A DNA stretch of 64,000 bases from Ochromonas danica (lineage: Eukaryota > Sar > Chrysophyceae > Chromulinales > Chromulinaceae): NCBI GenBank assembly GCA_015146655.1, contig VKHL01000040.1, positions 1-64,000 of the forward strand. The letters run 5' to 3'. Numbering within the stretch: position 1 is the stretch's first letter; every line of letters begins with the position of its first letter. Shown in pieces: positions 57,553 through 64,000 of this stretch. A program made the translations under genes and the position numbers. The notes under the pieces were generated by a model. That model made no database searches. It worked only from the letters and a program-made list of their open reading frames with translations, and had not been told where the DNA came from.

Positions 57553-58361
57553 TCTTCTAACAGATCGGCATAAAAGGATGTCACCTTTTCCGTAACATCC
57601 CGCCACAAGCGCTCGATTCGTTGGTTGTGCACGGAGCGACCTGCAATATATGGCCGACGAACGTCGGGACGCTTCTGTTGCATATACTCTGCAATACGAA
57701 TGTTTTCTCCTCCACCGTGAATTCGATAGGGAACACATCCCCATATATCTTCCACTGCATGAGTGAAAATATCAAGCACAGTTGATGCTCGGTTATTGTC
57801 AGCGCAACGTAAGTATATGATCGTTCTGGAAAATCCATCGATGCAACCCTGAATAACCAAGTTGTACTTGATTAACTTGTGATTGCTATCAACGTGCCAC
57901 AGATACATTGGCCCATCCACAGCGTAGACACGTCTTTGCAATCTGGTTGCTTTACGAATTTGTATACCTTCCGGATTTACACGACAGACACTTTGACGGA
58001 CTCTCTCCCTTGTAACACAGTATCCTTCACCTTTTAATACACCCCACACATACTCCGACCCAATCTGATCCATGTTATTCACAATAGTTAGGACTTTCGC
58101 GTCCAACTCAATATCATCCAGTGTCTTCCTGGGATCCACATAGTTATAATCATTTCTCCATCTTCTGAGGGTTCGCTGATGCCATCCTAACATCTTCGCT
58201 ATGGAGACCCAATCATAGTCTAGCAATCGCTTTTGATCCAGGAAAGCTTTCACATCTTCTGGATCCGTTAAACAAAGATAGGGTTCGTCAACAGTTGCTG
58301 CCATAACTGGTGGATGAGCTTCTTGAGCACGACGACCATCATCCATCGAGCTCATCAACAC
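57447..58361 (-). CDS. Integrase-core (DDE-type) recombinase of the element
   Basis: A 304-residue frame. An N-terminal helix-turn-helix is visible (YDWVSIAKMLGWHQRTLRRW). The integrase catalytic fold follows: MYLWHVDSNHKLIKYNLVIQ, GCIDGFSRTIIYLRCADNNR, TVLDIFTHAVEDIWG, GGGENIRIAEYM, and the hallmark GRSVHNQRIERLWRDVTEKV. This order matches metazoan and protist integrase-core transposases with a 'SVHNQRIERLWRDV' motif. Its job is to cut and rejoin the element's ends. The final ~36 codons (IGADGMIQPLKRKVENGS...) lie in the internal inverted repeat and are shared with the start of the plus-strand candidate gene. I have not judged whether the enzyme is active. Confidence 0.7.
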   Translation of the reverse strand: MLMSSMDDGRRAQEAHPPVMAATVDEPYLCLTDPEDVKAFLDQKRLLDYDWVSIAKMLGWHQRTLRRWRNDYNYVDPRKTLDDIELDAKVLTIVNNMDQIGSEYVWGVLKGEGYCVTRERVRQSVCRVNPEGIQIRKATRLQRRVYAVDGPMYLWHVDSNHKLIKYNLVIQGCIDGFSRTIIYLRCADNNRASTVLDIFTHAVEDIWGCVPYRIHGGGENIRIAEYMQQKRPDVRRPYIAGRSVHNQRIERLWRDVTEKVTSFYADLLEECIGADGMIQPLKRKVENGSILSLPAIAWTVVLLL

Positions 58362-58823
58362 TCTTCAAATGCTGATGAATGATCCCATCAGCACCTATGC
58401 GCAGTAAACGTACGGGTATCGCGTCAATGTGGCTTCAACCTTTGTTTCCTGATGATAATGCCGCCCACCTTAATTTTTGGTGTGCATTCTTCGAATTTGT
58501 TTTTGGCGCACACGCAGTTTGGCGCGTGATTTTGTGCTGTCCGCTTTGGCGGGCCACATTTCCAAATTTGGCGCGCACAGGCGTTCGTTTTGTGCTGTCC
58601 GCTTTCGCTTGCCATACGCACCTTCATCAAAATCGTTTAACTTCACACAGAACGAGCAGTGGGCAACAGAAACGGCACTTGCACTCGCTCACTGCTCACC
58701 ACCGCCGCCAACTCCTTCACAATCAATCCATCATTCACGCTGTTGAAGAAAGGTCCGCATACATATACCGTAGTCAGAAAAATTTAAAGCAACCACTTCA
58801 TTCATCCGTATCTATTTGAAGCC

Positions 58824-61800
58824 ATGAGTGGTCCGAGTAATTATAAATCTGTGACGACCAACGAAGAGGTCGAGATCACTGTAGACCTTTCCAAACAAGG
58901 GCCACAAACCATTGGTGCGGAAGAGAATGTTTCAGCACCCACCCGAGCAACTCCACCTGCCAATAAAAAAGGAGACGATAAGAAGCTCAATCCAGCTTTG
59001 AAGTCTTTCGCCAACTCTCAGCATCGTGCTTCTGGTGCGAATGGTGGTGAAGATGAAGAAGTCGCTGCCGACCGAGAAAGATCCTTTGTGTACTCTTACG
59101 GTATTTCTTCCGCTGAGGCAGAGAACCGTCTGAAGCAATATGGTCGCAACGAGTTACCAGAGAAGAATATTCCCAAGTGGTATGTCTTTGTTTCGCAGTT
59201 ATGGCAACCCATGCCTCTTATGATTTGGTGTGCAATCATTATCGAAGGCGGCATTGAAAACTTCATCGATTTCGCTGTGCTTTTAGCCATCCAGTTCATC
59301 AATGCCTCTATCGGTTTCTATGAGATCACGAAGGCTGGTGATGCCGTGGCTGCATTGAAGAAGTCTCTGAAGCCTGTGGCGACGGTGAAGAGAGACGGGA
59401 AGTTCTCGAACATCGATGCGGCCTTATTGGTTCCCGGCGATTTGGTATTGTTGGCTTCAGGCAGCGCAGTGCCTGCAGATTGTCGTGTGAATGAGGTAAG
59501 TGGAGTGACTTGAAGAACAGTAAGTGGATGTATGGAGTGGAAGTTAATGAGTGTTGCTGTGTGTTGTTGCGATGTATGCATGGCTGGGTAACAGGGTGAG
59601 ATCGAAGTGGATGAGGCAGCTCTTACTGGCGAGTCTCTTCCAGTAGCAATGTTCCAGGGCTCCAGTGCTAAGATGGGTTCCACGGTGGTCCGTGGTGAGG
59701 TGGAAGCGACGGTGGAGTTCACAGGAGCCAATACGTTTTTCGGCAAGACGGCTGCTTTGTTGGCTCAAACCAACGAGCAGAGTAACTTCCAGAAGCTTTT
59801 GATCGAGATTGTGATTGTGCTGACAGTGATTTCCATCGTGTTTTGCTCCATCGTGTTCATCTATTTGTGCGTTGAAACAAGCAATGGTGTGGATGCTTTG
59901 GATTTCGCTGTGGTGCTTCTGGTGGCTTCGATTCCTTTGGCTATTGAGATTGTGACAACCACAACATTGGCTGTGGGTTCGAAAGAGCTTTCTCATCATG
60001 GTGCTATCGTGACTCGTTTGGCTGCGATTGAAGATATGGCAGCGATGTCTATTCTGTGTTCCGATAAGACGGGTACGTTGACGATGAACAAGATGGTTAT
60101 CCAAGAAGAGACTCCAATTTATGTGAAGGGCGAGACTCAGTATTCTTTGCTTCGTTATGCTGCGATGGCGGCGAAGTGGAAGGAGCCTCCTCGTGATGCA
60201 TTGGATACCTTGACATTGACAGCGGTGGATATGCCATCAATGGATACGGTAGAGCAGCTGGCTTACATGCCATTCGACCCCATCGTGAAGCGCACGGAAG
60301 GTACTATTCGTGATTTGACAACTCGAGAAGTGTTCAAGACGACGAAAGGTGCACCTCATGTGATTCTCAACTTGGTCACTCACTCCATGACAGACAAGAA
60401 AGCAATTACTGAGATCACTCAGGCAGTGGAGCATGACGTGCATGAGCTTGGTCTTCGTGGTATTCGTTCATTGGCAGTGGCGAAGGGAACTGAGGATGGT
60501 CAGTGGACCTTCCTTGGGATGCTCACTTTCCTTGATCCTCCTCGTGCTGATACGAAGCAGACGATTGAAGATGCAAATCGATATGGAGTCCAAGTGAAGA
60601 TGATCACTGGAGATCACGGTTTGATTGCGAAGGAGACAGCTCGTGTGTTGGGTATGGGTGACTACATCAAGTCCCCTCAAGGTTTGCCTTCTCTGGATCC
60701 TGAGACGAAGAAGAAGCCTGCAAATCTGGGTCGTGACTTCGGAGACATGTGTTTGGCAGCAGACGGGTTCGCTCAAGTGTTTCCTGAGCACAAGTATTTG
60801 ATTGTGGAATGTTTGCGTGATCTGGGCTACAAGGTGGGTATGACTGGTGATGGTGTGAACGATGCTCCAGCTTTGAAGGCAGCCGATGTGGGTGTGGCAG
60901 TGCAGGGAGCGACAGATGCTGCTCGTGCTGCGGCTGATATTGTGTTGACGGAGCCTGGTTTGTCAACGATTGTGCATGGTATCATCATTGCTCGTCGCAT
61001 TTTCGCTCGTATCCGCAACTTCTTGATCTATCGCATTGCCGCGACTTTGCAGCTGTTGATCTTCTTCTTCATTGCTTTGTTCGCCTTCAAGCCTCGTGAC
61101 TATCTGCCTGACAACTGGAAGGACGATCCTGATTTCCCCGATGACAAGGAGTGGCCTGAGTTCTTCCACATGCCTGTGATTTTGCTTATGCTTATCACTG
61201 TGTTGAACGATGGAACAATGATTGCCATTGGTTACGATAACGTGGTTCCTCGTGAGATGCCTGAGAAGTGGAATTTGAAAGTGTTGTACTTCATTTCAGC
61301 TTGTTTGGCGGCCGTGGCTTGTTTATCATCGTTGATTCTGCTATATTGCTCTCTGGACTCTTGGACTCATCATTCTTTGTATCAGCGTTGGGGTATTGGT
61401 GGTTTGTCTTATGGCCAAATTATCTGCTCTATTTACCTGAAGGTGTCAATCTCTGATTTCTTGACGCTGTTCTCTTGTCGCATGGGTGAGGATTGGTTTT
61501 TCAAGGGAATGCCATCATACTTCTTGTTGGGAGCAGCTTCTTTGGCTTTGACAGCTTCGACAGTCATTGCTTGTGTTTGGCCCAATGATGACACCGACGG
61601 AATTCCCACGGAAGGTTTGGGTCGCAGACAGCCTTATGGTCTTGCGGCGTTCATCTGGATCTACTGTCTCTTCTGGTGGATTGTCCAGGATTGTTTCAAG
61701 GTCTTCGTTTACTCGATGATGAAGAGGTACAACATCTTTGGTTACAATGACACTGGAAAATTCGAGCTCCCTGAGTCAACTCAGAAGTATATCGCGGAGA

Positions 61801-61844
61801 ACAAGGAGAGGGATTTAAATGTCTTCATGAAGCGCGGTCATTAG
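58824..61844 (+). CDS. P-type (P3A) plasma-membrane H+-ATPase, copy 2, 973 aa
   Basis: Exons 58824-59495 and 59595-61844. Same motifs as copy 1, one residue longer because of DDKK against DEK in the N-terminal region. Differences from copy 1 cluster in the first ~150 codons (AEENVSAPT, IPKWYVFV, IIEGGIENF) and the last ~50 (FVYSMMKRYNIFG, KERDLNVFMKRGH). The central part and the 99-bp intron are almost identical; Ala for Pro in DPPRADTK is the only central residue change seen. Its promoter region lies next to the right end of the transposon, so its 5' control may differ from copy 1. Confidence 0.96.
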
Positions 61845-62902
61845 ATTGTCAAATTTGCCTAATGAAATTGGCTGTGTTATTTATGACTTGGTATGGGTTG
61901 AATTGAATTTTGTAGGCTTTTCTATCTTCCATGTAGCACATGTAGTTTATTTGCCAGTTTTGTTACTGACCATTGGACTCTGTATAAGCTAACGATCAAG
62001 CTTGTCACTTAAGTTTCTGTTTTAGTGGTATGATTTCGAGTAGTCCATTTCATTACGTGTTGAGTGATGTGTGTACGACGAAAACGGATTGATACAAACA
62101 TTGTGATAATATAGTTTTGGAGCGTTCAGTCTTTGTTTGATGCACCCGGGGAAACCGAAACTGCGTCGTTTGTCATTTTTACCATTTTCGAAGAATTCTC
62201 AATGGCTACTTCATTAAAATCGCTGAAAGTTCGACCATGTATTTGAATGGATACTATTGCATAATAGTTATCGACAATAAACGTTTTCACGCAATTTCGC
62301 TTTCCCCGCATGATGTTGTTTCTTGAACTTTCTCTGTGTCGATCAGAAGCATTTTCCCAGACATAAGTTGGCGTTATTCAATGTGCTATTCAGGCTGAGT
62401 GAGACTGAGCTTCACCTTCTCTTCAACAGCACGCGGCTGCGGGGAATCATCTTCAATCTCTTCATCTCGTTGAGATGGGCAGATTTGCGATGAGGCGCAG
62501 CGGGTTCCGCTCCGTGCGTGCACTCCACCCCTCAGACCATTCCTGGCGCCACCCCCTCGGGCCTCTCTGACGACTGCGCGCCACTACGCTCTGCACTCTG
62601 CGTTCTGCAGTGTGGGCGAAATCTCCTTTTTGCAGTTTTTCCACGAAATTATGGAGTTCTCCCTCTTTAACTTCCCCTTCTCTTCGCACCTCTGCTGCCA
62701 GCGCCCCTTTTTCGTCACGCCAAAGTTTGACTAACGACAACGAAGTGCAGAGAGAACGAAGACGACGAGGTACGACGAGGTCTCCATTCACAATCACAAT
62801 CAATTATCACGATTGATAACAACGTTTGTCCTGCCAAATCCTACGCTAAGACTTACAATTAAAAAAAAGAAATTATAATAGTGTTAATAAAAGCAAACAA
62901 CC
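61845..62902. other. Intergenic between H+-ATPase copies 2 and 3
   Basis: 1058 bp without sequence shared with the intergenic region between copies 1 and 2 beyond the ATG context. Minus-strand frames at 62126-62311 and 62462-62803 have no support. An A-rich stretch just before the copy-3 ATG (62861-62900) probably belongs to its 5' UTR. Confidence 0.5.
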
Positions 62903-64000
62903 ATGAGTGGTCCGAGTAATTATAAATCTGTGAAGACCAACGAAGAGGTCGAGATCACTGTGGACCTTTCCAAACAAGGGCCACAAACCATTGGTGCGGA
63001 GACAGCACCAACCCGAGCAACTCCACCTGCCAATAACAATGGAGACGATAAGAAGCTCAATCCAGCTTTGAAGTCTTTCGCCAACTCTCAGCATCGTGCT
63101 TCTGGTGCGAATGGTGGTGAAGATGAAGAAGTCGCTGCCGACCGAGAAAGATCCTTTGTGTACTCTTACGGTATTTCTTCCGCTGAGGCAGAGAACCGTC
63201 TGAAGCAATATGGTCGCAACGAGTTACCTGAGAAGAATATTCCCAAGTGGTACATCTTTGTTTCGCAGTTATGGCAACCCATGCCTCTTATGATTTGGTG
63301 TGCCGTCATTATCGAAGGTGGCATCCAGAACTTCATCGATTTCGCTGTGCTTTTAGCCATCCAGTTCATCAATGCAACTATCGGTTTCTACGAGATCACG
63401 AAGGCTGGTGATGCCGTGGCTGCATTGAAGAAGTCTCTGAAGCCTGTGGCGACGGTGAAGAGAGACGGGAAGTTCTCGAACATCGATGCGGCCTTATTGG
63501 TTCCCGGCGATTTGGTATTGTTGGCTTCAGGCAGCGCAGTGCCTGCAGATTGTCGTGTGAATGAGGTAAGTGGAGTGACTTGAAGAACAGTAAGTGGATG
63601 TATGGAGTGGAAGTTAATGAGTGTTGCTGTGTGTTGTTGCGATGTATGCATGGCTGGGTAACAGGGTGAGATCGAAGTGGATGAGGCAGCTCTTACTGGC
63701 GAGTCTCTTCCAGTAGCAATGTTCCAGGGCTCCAGTGCTAAGATGGGTTCCACGGTGGTCCGTGGTGAGGTGGAAGCGACGGTGGAGTTCACAGGAGCCA
63801 ATACGTTTTTCGGCAAGACGGCTGCTTTGTTGGCTCAAACCAACGAGCAGAGTAACTTCCAGAAGCTTTTGATCGAGATTGTGATTGTGCTGACAGTGAT
63901 TTCCATCGTGTTTTGCTCCATCGTGTTCATCTATTTGTGCGTTGAAACAAGCAATGGTGTGGATGCTTTGGATTTCGCTGTGGTGCTTCTGGTGGCTTCG
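62903..64000 (+). CDS. P-type (P3A) H+-ATPase, copy 3, cut by the window end
   Basis: Exon 1 is 62903-63565; exon 2 starts at 63665 and runs off the window at about the TM4 region (LDFAVVLLVAS). It carries the same intron and the same LTGES block as the other copies. The N-terminal region is three residues shorter (IGAETAPTRATPP) and has NNNGDDKK. Numbering offset to copy 2 is 4070 bp from exon 1 end onward. Nothing suggests that it is broken. More copies may follow. Confidence 0.95.

Larger units (their letters stand above)
55856..58616. mobile_element. IS3EU-like DNA transposon with 35-bp terminal inverted repeats, 2.76 kb
   Basis: The left terminus (55856-55890, TATGGCAAGCGAAAGCGGAT and on) matches the complement of the right terminus (58581-58616) with a few mismatches. 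Both ends carry iterated subterminal GCGCCAAA-type motifs: left near 55887, 55930, 55954 and 55972; right, as TTTGGCGC variants, near 58474, 58500, 58518, 58545 and 58564. Inside lie an integrase-core gene (minus strand) and a candidate second gene (plus strand), sharing a long inverted repeat. TIRs, a DDE-type recombinase and absence of reverse transcriptase fit a cut-and-paste element; the IS3EU label is by resemblance. No clear target duplication was found. It ends 207 bp before the start of H+-ATPase copy 2. Confidence 0.62.

Overview
The window is the end of a eukaryotic nuclear chromosome. It opens with a (CCCTAA)n telomere and then carries densely packed genes with short GT-AG introns, mostly 48-110 bp. 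Gene content (uL3, TIMELESS, UTP3/SAS10, PIG-H, coactosin, a P3A-type H+-ATPase, and KATNIP, which is known from ciliated eukaryotes) points to a free-living, probably flagellated single-celled eukaryote. Lineage cannot be fixed from the sequence alone. No rRNA, tRNA or CRISPR array was recognised by eye.

Layout. 1-2.8 kb: telomere, then a coiled-coil gene built of 105-bp repeats and a 629-bp tandem unit, cut off at its 3' side. 2.8-4.3 kb: gene-poor subtelomere with a LINE-like remnant. 4.5-14 kb: a small unknown gene, an SDR-like protein, a CARNMT1-type carnosine N-methyltransferase, uL3, and a kelch/coiled-coil/Tudor-like protein. 14.5-24.4 kb: a degenerate receiver-domain protein, then two 805-bp inverted arms (15841-16645 and 23628-24432) bracketing coactosin, KATNIP, a Tudor-knot-like protein and a methyltransferase. 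24-29.3 kb: two sulfatase genes sharing a ~1.94-kb block with no difference seen, separated by a patch of relics of the genes lying to the right. 29.5-50.4 kb: PIG-H, a METTL16/21-group methyltransferase, TIMELESS, an unknown possibly myristoylated protein, UTP3, an APC permease and a 1916-residue EF-hand protein. 50.8-64 kb: three H+-ATPase genes in tandem, the third cut by the window end, with two mobile elements between copies 1 and 2.

The housekeeping genes do not form one pathway. They cover translation and ribosome assembly (uL3, UTP3), replication-fork protection (TIMELESS), GPI synthesis (PIG-H), actin (coactosin), cilia (KATNIP), proton pumping and amino-acid uptake (H+-ATPase, permease). 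The main theme is instability: tandem copies homogenised in their middles, inverted arms that could flip a 7-kb segment, relics of a larger tandem duplication, and a DNA transposon with iterated subterminal motifs and an internal fold-back. Exon limits were worked out by hand from splice signals and reading-phase arithmetic. Family names come from recognised motifs, not database searches.
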